Shown: positions 1-8,090, counted from the stretch's first letter. The stretch: 35,492 nt of DNA from an uncultured Clostridium sp. (GCA_900543325.1 UQQU01000031.1:1-35492); one strand, 5' to 3'. Notes: generated from the letters alone by a model not told the origin. Program-made: numbers and translations.

Positions 1-45
1 AATGAAAATCATGTTGATATGAAGAAAAGCCAGTGGGATTGTTAG
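1..45 (+). CDS. possible 3' end of an upstream gene
   Basis: An open frame enters from the left edge and ends at a TAG at 43-45, giving a 14-residue tail (NENHVDMKKSQWDC). It could be the C-terminus of a gene lying mostly outside the window, or chance. Nothing in it identifies a family. A purine-rich stretch (aggagagg, 45-52) follows but leads to no convincing start codon. The next 45 bases run into the first copy of the hairpin repeat. Confidence 0.25.
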   Translation, partial: NENHVDMKKSQWDC

Positions 46-90
46 GAGAGGTATAGTAAGAAGAGTTGATTTTTGATAACGGTTAGTTTT

Positions 91-143
91 TAAATTTTAA
101 ACACCCAGGGAGTCTTTGAGAGGGACGAAGTCACTCTCTTGCT
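91..143 (+). repeat. hairpin repeat, copy 1 (core only)
   Basis: Core unit of the repeat family found at 1707, 2218, 2563, 4206, 10090 and 10779. It has an A/T block (aaatttta), a CCC/GGG block, then a stem-loop (gagagggac-gaa-gtcactctc) and the terminal word TTGCT. Upstream, gataacggttagtttt at 75-90 resembles the sequence before copy 6 (10049-10064), where it forms a terminator stem. Copies 1 and 6 may therefore belong to one sub-type. Confidence 0.8.
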
Positions 144-266
144 GAATTAAAATTAGTTCTAGGATTTGATTATTATGTTTAGAAAATTAATATTTATGCT
201 ACAATTATTAATATAATAAAAAATTTATCTTTATAAAAAAGCGACAAATAAAAAAAGGAGATCTAC
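144..266. other. AT-rich leader of the following gene
   Basis: About 120 bases between repeat copy 1 and the next start codon. A possible -10 (TACAAT, 200-205) is present without a convincing -35. A strong Shine-Dalgarno (aaaggag, 254-260) lies just before the ATG at 267. No small gene is seen. Confidence 0.4.
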
Positions 267-1581
267 ATGGCAGTATATTTAAATACAAATAAAAATCTTG
301 AAAATTATAAAGAATTATATAATGAAGAGTATTTTGTAGATAAATCTAAAATTATTTCTTTAATAAATAAAAAAATAAATACTAAAAGTAAGTATTTATG
401 TATAACAAGACCTAGAAGATTTGGTAAATCATCAATAGCAAATATGCTTGGTGCATATTATTCTAAAGCTGTAGATTCTAAAGATATATTTGATAATTTA
501 GATGTTAGTAATTGTGAAAGTTATAAAGAGAATTTAAATAAATACAATGTAATAACTATATCTTTTACAGATGTTAATAATAATTGTAAAAACTGTGATG
601 AATATATTGATAGAATTATACAACTTTTAATTCAAGATTTAAAAGAAGTTTTTCCTAATATTAAAATTAAACCTAATTATGCTATATGGGATATTTTAAA
701 TGAGTTAAATGAAAAGTTTATTTTTATATTTGATGAATGGGATTATATCTTTAATAGAAACTTATATTTAGAAGAACAAGATAAATTTTTAGAATTTTTA
801 ATGAAACTTTTAAAGGATAAAAGTTATGTAGCTTTATGTTATATGACAGGAATTTTACCAATAAAAAAATACTCAACAGGTTCAGCTCTTAACATGTTTG
901 ATGAATATACATTTTTAAAAGATAGAATTTTTGATGAGTATTTTGGGTTTACAAGTAAAGAAGTAATTAGCTTATGTGAAAAGAATGATGAAATTGAATT
1001 TAGTGAATTAGAGAATTGGTATAATGGTTACCTAACAATAAAAGGTAAGAAAATATATAACCCAAGATCGGTAGTAAAGGCATTACAAAATAAACATTGT
1101 GAAAGTTATTGGACAAATACTGGAGCTATGGATGAGGTGGCAGAGTATTTGAAGTATAACACTATGGAAATTAGAGAAGATGTAATAGAGATGGTATCAG
1201 GGGGAGAAATAGATATAATCATAAATGAAGAGTTTAGGGCAGGTCAAGAAGCTCCAAAAACAAAGAAAGAAATATATTCAGCTATGATAATTTTAGGATT
1301 TTTATCTTATCATGATGGATATTTAAAGATTCCCAATAAAGAGCTTATGTTAGAGTTTGAAAAAGCTTTAGCAGATGAATCTTTCGGATATAAGAAAGAG
1401 AGATAAGGCATTTATTGTTGAGCTAAAGAAAGATGAAAAGGTAGATATAGCATTAGCACAAATAAAAGAAAAAGAATATGTTCAAAAATTTAAGAGTGAA
1501 AATAATGAGGTATTAGCAGTAGCAATATGTTATGATTCTAAAACTAAAAAGCATAGTTGTAAAATAGAAAGAATACAGTAA
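267..1581 (+). pseudogene. AAA-ATPase-like / PD-(D/E)XK nuclease protein, internally deleted and frameshifted
   Basis: The N-terminal part resembles the AAA-ATPase-like family (PF09820-type) common in Clostridium and Bacteroides. It has YFVDKSKII near the start, RPRRFGKS as a Walker A-like motif near residue 50 and a Walker B-like FIFDEWD near 157. In this family the ATPase is followed by a PD-(D/E)XK nuclease domain. Here the first frame ends at 1406, right after LEFEKALADESFGY. The end of the nuclease domain (RDKAFIVELKKDE, then CYDSKTKKHSCKIERIQ) continues in another frame to 1581. Compared with the family from memory, roughly 70 codons that should lie between ESFGY and RDKAF, including the first catalytic Asp, are missing. 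A single out-of-frame deletion near 1390 explains both facts. The start has a strong ribosome binding site. The ATPase part may still be translated. A second remnant of this family is at 10835. Confidence 0.85.
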
Positions 1582-1582
1582 A

Positions 1583-1760
1583 ATTAATTGAAAATATGGG
1601 ATAATATTAAAAGGATTTTGACTTGATGCATTTATTATTTTATCCTAACATCAATAAAAAGCTGAAGAAATGTGGCTTTTTAACAAAAAACATAAACTTG
1701 TCTTTGGAAAATTTTAAAATCCCCGGGAGCCTTTGAGAGGGGCAAAGCCATTCTCTTGCT
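1583..1760 (+). repeat. hairpin repeat, copy 2 (long form, with internal deletion)
   Basis: Starts two bases after the preceding stop codon. It shares its left part (attaattgaaaat, then aaaaggattttgacttgatgc) and its terminator-like middle (aaaaagctgaagaaatgtggcttttt) with copies 4 and 7. It lacks about 20 bases (the ctatgctaaacaga stretch) those copies have. The core at 1707-1760 has ccccggg and the stem gagaggggc-aaa-gccattctc followed by TTGCT. Confidence 0.85.
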
Positions 1761-1808
1761 ATAAGAGATTGTATAGTGTTTGTAAAGATAACAAATTGGA
1801 GGAATAAT

Positions 1809-2150
1809 ATGGGGTTATCAATGGAAATGAAGAAAGATATTTCAAAGGAAATTAATTGCATCATTGAAGAAACGACTCAATATGATTTTCCTTTTTTAGC
1901 AAGTCAGGAGAAGAAAAAAGCAATTATAACAGAAAAGAAATTATATATAGAAGAAAAACTAAGGAGAATATTGCCTGAGAGTTTTCCAAATGAAGATATA
2001 TTAAAGAAAATGTGGGAAGAATCTGTCGAGTATTCTGATGAGAAATTTGAATCATTGTCAGAAAAACACAGATTGAACGGTTTCTATTTGCAAGAATTGA
2101 TTCATTGTTATGCAGAAAAAATTAGTAATACAGTTTTAAATAATATTTGA
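1809..2150 (+). CDS. hypothetical protein, 113 aa
   Basis: Begins at the ATG at 1809 rather than the in-frame ATG at 1776, because a good Shine-Dalgarno (tggagg, 1797-1802) lies just before it. The protein is charged and helical (MGLSMEMKKDISKEIN onward), with Lys/Glu-rich stretches, no membrane segment, no cysteine cluster and no motif I recognise. The gene starts about 50 bases after repeat copy 2 and is followed at 15 bases by another small start, so the two may have formed an operon (a small effector/immunity pair is one guess). Function unknown; the reading frame and start are well supported. Confidence 0.6.
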   Translation: MGLSMEMKKDISKEINCIIEETTQYDFPFLASQEKKKAIITEKKLYIEEKLRRILPESFPNEDILKKMWEESVEYSDEKFESLSEKHRLNGFYLQELIHCYAEKISNTVLNNI

Positions 2151-2164
2151 GGGGGTAAGATGTT

Positions 2165-2374
2165 ATGGGAAAATATCATGATGAAAAGATAGAGATAATG
2201 AGGAAATACCTGGGTAAGAAAATTTTAAAACCCCCGGGGGTCTTTGAGAGTGACGAAGTCACTCTCTTGCTTCTTAAGGAATGTAAAGTAGATGAAGCGA
2301 TTAGAGAAGAAATAATAAATACTCAATATAAAAAGCATCCTAATTGGAATAAAACAATAAAATGTACCCTATAG
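2165..2374 (+). pseudogene. hybrid reading frame: gene start, hairpin repeat, foreign tail
   Basis: A strong Shine-Dalgarno (gaggggg, about 2149-2155) and an ATG at 2165 open a 69-codon frame. Codons 1-18 (MGKYHDEKIEIMRKYLGK) look like the start of an ordinary protein. The next 18 or so codons are repeat copy 3 itself, read as KILKPPGVFESDEVTLLL. The last 33 (KECKVDEAIREEIINTQYKK onward) come from other sequence. The repeat has therefore joined the 5' end of one gene to an unrelated 3' part without breaking the frame. I treat it as the remnant of a gene truncated by the repeat. Translation of the hybrid is possible but a function is not implied. Confidence 0.6.
2218..2271 (+). repeat. hairpin repeat, copy 3 (core, perfect stem)
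   Basis: Core copy with perfect palindrome cccccggggg and a perfect 9-bp stem (gagagtgac-gaa-gtcactctc) followed by TTGCT. It lies inside the hybrid frame 2165-2374. The long left part of copies 2, 4 and 7 is absent. Confidence 0.85.
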
Positions 2375-2415
2375 AGTAGACTTTTTTTAACTGTCTACTC
2401 TATAGGGTACATTTT
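2359..2415. terminator. 23-bp perfect inverted repeat, probable bidirectional terminator
   Basis: Arms 2359-2381 and 2393-2415 are exact reverse complements over 23 bases, with an 11-base loop containing seven T. The left arm ends in A-rich and the right arm in T-rich sequence, so an RNA from either strand could act as a terminator. It sits between the end of the hybrid frame and the left boundary of repeat copy 4. It could instead be a relic end of another mobile element. Confidence 0.6.
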
Positions 2416-2616
2416 AAACAGCAGTTGGATTAATTGAAAATTAAAAGGATTTTGGCTTGATGCATCTATTATTTTATCATAACATCAATAAAAAGCTGCA
2501 GAAATATGGCTTTTTAACAAAAAATAGAAACAAAATCTATGCTAAACAGAAACTTGTCTCTGGAAAATTTTAAAACCCCCGGGGGTCATTGAGAGGGGCA
2601 AAGCCACTCTCTTGCT
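2415..2616 (+). repeat. hairpin repeat, copy 4 (full-length form, about 200 bp)
   Basis: Near-identical to copy 7 (10632-10833) from taaacagcagttggatt to cactctcttgct. The order is: conserved left part, terminator-like stem (aaaaagctgcag...tggcttttt, near 2488-2515), aacagaaacttgtctctgg, a/t block, cccccggggg palindrome, and a stem gagaggggc-aaa-gccactctc followed by TTGCT. The right edge is flush with an open reading frame lacking its own start (next feature). Confidence 0.9.
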
Positions 2617-3867
2617 GGAATAGTAGATGGGGTTTATATCCAGTCAAAGTATTGTGCTACGGGTTCAAAATGTATTAATGAATGTTTTGAAGACGGTGGA
2701 AAAGGTAACTTTAGATATATGATTGATGGAAAACCTATGCAGATTGAGGTGCCATCAGATAAATATGAAGATGCATTGAGAGCCATGGAGGAGAAAATTC
2801 GTAGGGGGCAGGTTAATGGCGTTACGGATCCAAAGGAGGCAAAAAATATTGTTCGAAAAGGCCACTTCACTTATGCTCAAGCGAAAAATATAGCTAAAGC
2901 AGGTACAATAGAATCTTTGACGTATGATGCTGTTAATGGTGTGATAATTGCTACATCAGCGTTTGGTGTAACTGCAATGATAACATTAGCAACATCAGTA
3001 TGGAATGGAGAGGACTTTGATGATGCGATAAAACTTGCAACATATTCGGGCATAAAAGTTGGTGGTACAGCGTTTGTCACATCAGTTATAGCTGCACAAT
3101 TATCAAAGGCAGGTTTGAATAGTGCGTTGGTTGGAAGTTCTGAGGCTATTGTATCTGTGATGGGACCAAAGGCATCGGCTGTATTGATTAATGCTTTTAG
3201 AGCAGGTGCTAAACCAATATATGGAGCGGCGGCTATGAAGAGTGCAGCGAAGCTACTTCGAGGCAATGCAATAACAGCGGGTGTAACATTTGTGGTGTTG
3301 TCTTCATTCGATGTTGCGAATATATTTAGAGGAAGAATATCAGGAAAGCAATTGTTCAAAAATATGGTTGGAACTGCAGCTACAGTAGGTGGTGGTACTG
3401 GTGGATGGCTCGCTGGGGCGGCTGCCGGGTCTGCAATTCTTCCCGGTGTTGGAACTGTAATTGGTGGTATAGTGGGTTCTTTAATTGGTGGAGCGGCTGC
3501 AGGAAAAGTTTCCAATGCTGTTGTGGGAGAATTTATAGAAGATGATGCTGAGGAGATGGTTGAAATCATTCAGGAGGTATTCACTGATATGGCATCCGAG
3601 TATCTTTTGAGTAATAAAGAGGCAGAAAAATCCGTTGATAAATTAAAGGATAAATTAGACGGAAAAGTATTAAAAGATATGTTTGCTAGTAGTGACAGAA
3701 AAGAGTTTGTAAGAAAGTTACTTACTCCAATAATTGAAACAGAGACAGCAAAGAGAGAGGTTATACATAACCTTTCTTCAGAGCAGATGATTACTAGTAT
3801 TAGAACCGTATTAGAAGAGATTAATGACGCCTATGAAGCCGATGAGAACAATACTGTATTTGCGTAG
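2617..3867 (+). pseudogene. 5'-truncated gene for a glycine/alanine-rich membrane-associated protein
   Basis: The frame is open without a start from the exact end of repeat copy 4 (GIVDGVYIQSKYCATGSKC) to a stop at 3867, about 416 codons. Internal Met codons exist (2719), but residues upstream of them read as genuine protein, so the gene has lost its 5' end. The middle has hydrophobic Ala/Gly segments (GVIIATSAFGVTAMITLA, then a GGTGGWLAGAAAGSAILPGV-type glycine-zipper stretch near 3390-3510). The C-terminus is charged and helical. I recall similar uncharacterised proteins in many bacteria but cannot name a function. Codon use has many more G/C third positions (gcggctgccgggtct) than the neighbours, suggesting transfer. 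A terminator follows. Confidence 0.7.
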
Positions 3868-3907
3868 TGTAACATAGTTTGCAATTGGTTCTAGAATATT
3901 TTTACGA

Positions 3908-3940
3908 GGTGGGTTCTTATTGAATCCACCTTTTTTCTTG
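3908..3940 (+). terminator. rho-independent terminator
   Basis: Stem ggtgggttc / gaatccacc (3908-3916, 3922-3930; one G-U pair), loop ttatt, then six T. It lies 40 bases after the truncated gene and was probably its original terminator. Confidence 0.85.
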
Positions 3941-4055
3941 TATTTGTATTCGATTATTCCCTTTGGTCATCTCTGCAACTTGATGATACAAAGCAAAAGG
4001 GGTGAGTTCATTTAAACCCAAAACCCCGTAAAATAAGGGTTCATCGTTGAATTGT

Positions 4056-4160
4056 ATCACGGTTATCGCACCAACGAACCCTTGTCCTTGTGGTTATCAT
4101 GGAGAAAGTATATGTCATTGTACAGATTATGAAATTATTCACTCAAATTTTTCAGTATGA
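4056..4160 (+). pseudogene. fragment of a ComM/YifB-like Mg-chelatase-family ATPase
   Basis: A short frame reads ITVIAPTNPCPCGYHGESIC then HCTDYEI before meeting sequence shared with the left side of repeat copy 7 (ttcagtatgattttt). The NPCPCGY...C.C pattern is characteristic of the ComM/YifB family, where it reads like AAMNPCPCGYYGD followed by two more cysteines. Only about 30 codons remain, so this is a remnant, again cut where a repeat copy begins. Confidence 0.55.
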
Positions 4161-4259
4161 TTTTTTAACTTAATATTATTAGTTTTATACATAAGCTTGT
4201 CACTGGAAAAATTTAAAACCCCCGGGGGTCATTGAGAGGGGCAAAGCCACTCTCTTGCT
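4152..4259 (+). repeat. hairpin repeat, copy 5
   Basis: The core at 4206-4259 is almost identical to copy 4 (cccccggggg, gagaggggc-aaa-gccactctc, TTGCT). Upstream, aagcttgtcactgg matches the aaacttgtctctgg of the long copies, and ttcagtatgattttt (4152-4166) recurs just left of copy 7 (10617-10630). The right edge is flush with an open frame that lacks a start. Confidence 0.85.
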
Positions 4260-4628
4260 CGTAATACTAGAGAAATACATGATTTATGTGTAAAAATTTG
4301 TGCGGGAATAGATAAAATAGTTAATATATCCTCTAATAAGAATATTATTATTAATATAATTAAGTCTTTTAATAACGAATCTAATAAGATGCCTATATAT
4401 ACTATGTCTTGGGGAACTATAACTGAATATGATGAGAATAATGAAGTTGTAGAGTGTAGTGCAAATGTCTTTACTAAAATTGATAATGGTGCTTTAAGTT
4501 ATTTGCAAAAGAATAATGAATATGCAAGATTATATAATTATTTAATTGAAAATTGTAACGATTTCACGTTGCTGGGAAGTGAATTATATTATATAGCTAA
4601 GGAGTGCTATGATAAGGTTATGAATTGA
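4260..4628 (+). pseudogene. 5'-truncated unknown protein
   Basis: The frame is open from the last base of repeat copy 5 (RNTREIHDLCVKICAGIDK) to the stop at 4628, about 122 codons. The first ATG (4389) has no good Shine-Dalgarno, and the sequence before it reads as ordinary protein, so this is best seen as the 3' part of a gene. The visible protein is acidic, soluble and Asn-rich (MSWGTITEYDENNEVVECSA), ending YDKVMN. No family recognised. Confidence 0.5.
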
Positions 4629-4861
4629 TAAGCATATTTTCAAATACTATACAATATGGAAATATAATGGATAATAACCCCAAAAGTATTAAATAATATC
4701 AGAAAGAATTAAGATAACAATAGTGTTTGGATATGATAAAGATGCTAAAGATCAATATTATGATATGACTAAAGCAATTGAATATTGGAGATAATGTAAA
4801 AAAGAGTGTGGTAAGCAAATGTTTTTTATAACTAAGGGAAAGTAGATAGATTTTGTACAAT
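4629..4861. other. intergenic remnant sequence
   Basis: About 230 bases with no intact gene. Short broken frames (for example around 4727-4790, reading DKDAKDQYYDMTKAIEYW) suggest more decayed coding sequence, but none can be assigned to a family. Confidence 0.4.
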
Positions 4862-4913
4862 ATAAGCATAGATGAAAATCACTTTAGTGATAGACATCTA
4901 TGCTTATTTTTTT
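4862..4913 (+). terminator. rho-independent terminator
   Basis: 13-bp stem ataagcatagatg / catctatgcttat (4862-4874, 4895-4907) with a smaller inner palindrome (atcactttagtgat) in the loop, followed by a run of T. It closes the remnant region. Confidence 0.8.
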
Positions 4914-4937
4914 ATGATAGGTTTGATTGATCAACGA

Positions 4938-5036
4938 AGATAGATTTGGGATAAAACGCTCGTTACACAAAGTGTTGACCAACACATCCTATTCAATATT
5001 GGATTAAGCAAGTTTGCGTAATAAACAAATCTATCT
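4938..5036. ncRNA. possible structured RNA or cis element
   Basis: An 11-bp long-range pairing (agatagatttg at 4938-4948 with caaatctatct at 5026-5036) encloses about 77 bases. Inside are a second pairing (acgc 4956-4959 / gcgt 5016-5019) and a small hairpin (gtgttg-ac-caacac, 4972-4985). Unlike its surroundings, the enclosed stretch is not A/T-only. The word tgttgacc at 4973-4980 differs by one base from the motif repeated at 7823-8090. It matches no riboswitch or ribozyme I can name. Confidence 0.3.
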
Positions 5037-5289
5037 ACTCTTTTATTTTATTCTAAATACAATAAAAAAATATTACTGAAAATGAAAATTTTCGGTGGTA
5101 TTTGATTTATGAAAAACTATATTACACAAAATTATCTATATTCTTATTTAAAAGATCTAGAATCATTTTATTTGATTCTTAACTTTTCAGCATCAAGAAT
5201 AGTTAACTTAGAAAAAACTAAATTTTTTTGTAAAAAAGCTATTTAAATTGGATATTTATTAAGTAGAGACTATGTAAAGGAGACGAAAA
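5037..5289. other. AT-rich region upstream of the replication-like module
   Basis: Holds a G-U-rich hairpin (aaatattactgaaaat / attttcggtggtattt, about 5069-5104) without a T run, then AT-rich sequence that probably contains the promoter of the next gene. A Shine-Dalgarno (aaaggag) precedes the ATG at 5290. No small gene seen. Confidence 0.4.
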
Positions 5290-5877
5290 ATGAATATCTT
5301 TAAAGAGGTAAAAGAAAGAAGCGATATTTTAGAAGTAGCTAGAGCAATTGGACTTAATTTAAATAGATATAACAAAGGCTTATGTCCATTTCACAATGAA
5401 AAAACACCATCCTTTAGTATTTGTAGCAAAAGACAATTATTTAAGTGTTTTGGCTGTGGAGAGTCAGGTGATAGTATAGCTCTTGTTTCTAAACTTAAAG
5501 GTTTAAATAACTATGAAAGTGCACTTTACATAAATAAGCTTTTAAATTTAGGGTTAGAAGTTAAAGAGGACAAGTCTATAGTTACTAATAATAAAGCAAA
5601 AGATAATAAAATATCTAAAATTGAAAACTATAATAACTCAAAAGTAATAATAGAAGCTTTTGAAAAATGGGAAAATGACACCTTTTTATTATTAAGTGAT
5701 TATCGTAGATATTTATCAGAAAAAGATGATGAAGAAACAGCAGAAATGCTAAATATAATTGATTATTATTTAGATATATTTACAAGCAATGATATAGAAG
5801 AAAAACTAGAGTTTTATAAATACAACAAGAAGGTGGTGCAATCTATAAATGAAAGATTTATCAAAAAAGATAGTTGA
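5290..5877 (+). CDS. CHC2 zinc-finger protein, primase N-terminal-like
   Basis: 195 aa. Residues 5-70 match the CHC2 zinc-binding domain of DnaG-type primases: C32-P-F-H35 with NEKTPSFSI, then F-K-C53-F-G-C56-GESGD. In primases this module binds zinc and contacts template DNA. No TOPRIM catalytic domain follows; the rest (about 100-195) is a charged, helical region of unknown function. A lone CHC2 domain next to a DUF927 ATPase is typical of phage, plasmid and satellite replication modules, where the two functions may be split. The start has a clear Shine-Dalgarno. The stop overlaps the next gene by 29 bases, so the two are probably translationally coupled. The role in replication initiation is inferred; the zinc domain is clear. 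Confidence 0.85.
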   Translation: MNIFKEVKERSDILEVARAIGLNLNRYNKGLCPFHNEKTPSFSICSKRQLFKCFGCGESGDSIALVSKLKGLNNYESALYINKLLNLGLEVKEDKSIVTNNKAKDNKISKIENYNNSKVIIEAFEKWENDTFLLLSDYRRYLSEKDDEETAEMLNIIDYYLDIFTSNDIEEKLEFYKYNKKVVQSINERFIKKDS

Positions 5878-7816
5878 AGCAGAATTTTTACCATTAGATC
5901 CTTATAGAGCTACTAAGGAAGAGGTGCTTTCAGAAAATACATTTAGATATTTAAATGCTATTGAAAATGAATTTTTTAAAGAGAGCATTTTATTGAAAGT
6001 AAGAGATATAGCTAAAAATTTAGGTATAAAAGATGAATTTAATAGACTATATAAAGCTTATAACAAAGAATATGGCAAAAATAATGGACAAGATGCTTAT
6101 AAAAAACATAAGAATAAATTTAATAAAAATATTTCATCTGACTTTAATAAAACTTCCAATAATAAAGAAACTTCTAAAATTGAAACTGAAGAAAATCTAG
6201 TTAATTTTGAAGGTTGCCCTATAGGTAATTTAGATGCTGGTATTTGGAATGCCAGTGATGATGGTATATGGAGAATTGAAACTAGAAATTTTGAGCCAGT
6301 AAAAGTAATGGCATGTCCACATCCTATTTTACCAATAGAAAGGTTAAAAAATCTAGAAAGTGGTTTAGAAAAAGTTAGACTAAGTTTTCGTAGAGATAAT
6401 ATATGGGAAGATGTAGTTGTTGATAATAGTTTAATTTCTAATAGATCATCTATAATTTCCTTAGCAGACAGAGGAATTCAAGTTAATTCTAATAATGCAG
6501 GAACCTTAATTTCATATCTAAGTGATATCCTATCTTTAAATAATAAGAAAATCCCTGTTACAAAAAGTATTAATAGATTAGGCTGGGTGGATAATGGCTT
6601 TGTACCCTTTGTGGATAACTATAAATATGATGGTGATATTTCTTTTAAAGATGTATATGAAAGTATTAAAACACAAGGTGATTATGAGCTATGGAAGGAA
6701 CATGTTAAGGAACTAAGAAGTAAAAATAAGATTTTAAAGATTCTAATGGCAGCTTCATTTGCAAGTCCACTTATTGAAATATTAGGAACTTTACCTTTTA
6801 TAGTTCATTTATGGGGTGGAACTGATACAAGAAAAACTGTTGCTACCATGGTGGCTATGAGTATATGGGGTAACCCTAGTATTGGTAAGCTTATTAAGAC
6901 TTTAAATTCTACAGTACTTGCAATGTCTAGATATGCTACTTTTATGCACAATTTACCTGTAGCCTATGATGAGCTTCAAATTGTAAGAAGTAAATATAAA
7001 TCTTTTGATGAAATTATAATGCAGTTATCAGAGGGCATAGATAGAGGACTTGGAAGAGCTGATGGAGGAATTCAAACACAAGGTACATGGAGAAATATTT
7101 TTTTATTTACTGGTGAAGAGCCTATAACTAAGGAATATTCAGGTGGAGGGGCTAAAAATAGAGTTTTAGAAATTGAAGCAACTACAAAAATTATAGATGA
7201 TGGAGTATTAACTGCTAATTTAGTTAAAAGTAATTATGGACATGCATCTAGAGATTTTATTGATAACTTGCCACCAAAAGAGGAAATCATTAAGAGATAT
7301 AGTGAAATTTTAAAGGAAGTTAATAGTATTACAGAGCTTAAAGATAAGCAAGCAGCTGCTGTAGCAACAGTTCTTTTAGGAGATGAACTTAGTAATAGGA
7401 TCTTTAGTGATGATTTATTAACTATTGATGATATTATTGAAGTTTTACCTAAAGAAAATAATGTAGATTTATCAGAAAGGTCATATAACATCATTAATGA
7501 TTGGATTGGTCAAAATATAAATAAGTTTAAGAATAATGATAATAACGAAATCTATGGAAAAATCAATACTGTAATGGGTGAATGTTTTGTAATTAAATCT
7601 ATTTTAATAGATATGCTAGAGGAGAGAAATATTAATTTTGATGCTATTAAAGCTGGATTAGCAAAAAAGGGATTTTTAATTAGGGACAATAGAAATAAAT
7701 ATACTCAGAGAGTTAGGGTAAATGGAATATTAACAAACTGTATAAAGTTAATGATTTATGAGAAAAATGATGAGAAGTTTTTTAATGAAAGTGTTGAGGA
7801 TAATGTGCCTTTTTAG
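5849..7816 (+). CDS. DUF927-type ATPase/helicase-like protein with altered Walker A
   Basis: 655 aa. Residues about 130-450 resemble the DUF927 family (PF06048), P-loop ATPases of phages, plasmids and satellites: NRLGWVDNG near 242, then FIVHLWGGTDTRKT at 317-330, VAMSIWGNPS near 335 and YDELQIV (Walker B-like, near 374). Family members normally carry a G-K-T/S P-loop. Here residue 328 is Arg (codon AGA at 6830-6832; GGA would give Gly), which may impair nucleotide binding. Residues 1-120 are a charged linker. The C-terminal 150 residues could be a winged-helix segment. It overlaps the CHC2 gene and is followed by the motif array, supporting a role in replication initiation. It could be a non-functional relic. 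Confidence 0.8.
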   Translation: MKDLSKKIVEAEFLPLDPYRATKEEVLSENTFRYLNAIENEFFKESILLKVRDIAKNLGIKDEFNRLYKAYNKEYGKNNGQDAYKKHKNKFNKNISSDFNKTSNNKETSKIETEENLVNFEGCPIGNLDAGIWNASDDGIWRIETRNFEPVKVMACPHPILPIERLKNLESGLEKVRLSFRRDNIWEDVVVDNSLISNRSSIISLADRGIQVNSNNAGTLISYLSDILSLNNKKIPVTKSINRLGWVDNGFVPFVDNYKYDGDISFKDVYESIKTQGDYELWKEHVKELRSKNKILKILMAASFASPLIEILGTLPFIVHLWGGTDTRKTVATMVAMSIWGNPSIGKLIKTLNSTVLAMSRYATFMHNLPVAYDELQIVRSKYKSFDEIIMQLSEGIDRGLGRADGGIQTQGTWRNIFLFTGEEPITKEYSGGGAKNRVLEIEATTKIIDDGVLTANLVKSNYGHASRDFIDNLPPKEEIIKRYSEILKEVNSITELKDKQAAAVATVLLGDELSNRIFSDDLLTIDDIIEVLPKENNVDLSERSYNIINDWIGQNINKFKNNDNNEIYGKINTVMGECFVIKSILIDMLEERNINFDAIKAGLAKKGFLIRDNRNKYTQRVRVNGILTNCIKLMIYEKNDEKFFNESVEDNVPF

Positions 7817-7822
7817 ATAAAG

Positions 7823-8090
7823 TGTCGACCTTGTCGCCATTGTGTCGTCCTATTTTTAAAGAAAGGTAGACATGCTATAACCTTTATAAATACTAGGCTA
7901 TAGATATATATAATATTTTTGTCTACCTGTTCACCTTAAAAAGTATCATTTATAGAAAAGTTAGAGTTTAATAAAAAAATAAATATAGTATAAAAAGTTA
8001 ATATATAGAGTTCATAATTAGGTCGACAGGACGACAGTGGCTATTTTAAAGGGATTGCAGAGATTAATAAGGTAGACATAAGGGTAGACA
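7823..8090. promoter_or_regulatory. array of ten 8-bp motifs (GGTMGACA); candidate replication origin or operator
   Basis: The 309-base gap between two module genes holds ten copies of GGTMGACA or close variants. Forward copies start at 7865 (ggtagaca), 8021 (ggtcgaca), 8029 (ggacgaca), 8071 and 8083 (both ggtagaca). Reverse copies start at 7823 (tgtcgacc), 7831 (ttgtcgcc), 7843 (tgtcgtcc), 7920 (tgtctacc) and 7928 (tgttcacc). Neighbouring copies are spaced 8 bp (7823/7831, 7920/7928, 8021/8029) or 12 bp (7831/7843, 8071/8083). The 85 bases from 7936 to 8020 are nearly all A/T, as in a DNA-unwinding element. Iterons plus an AT-rich segment beside primase/helicase genes fit a replication origin. 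A repressor-binding array for the downstream helicase is the alternative. Confidence 0.65.

Noticed and set aside
2877..3569. Long reverse-strand reading frame (230 codons) opposite the truncated gene
   Set aside because: It is Ala/Pro/Thr-rich low-complexity sequence opposite a convincing protein, with no ribosome site. It is a shadow caused by the higher G/C content of that gene.
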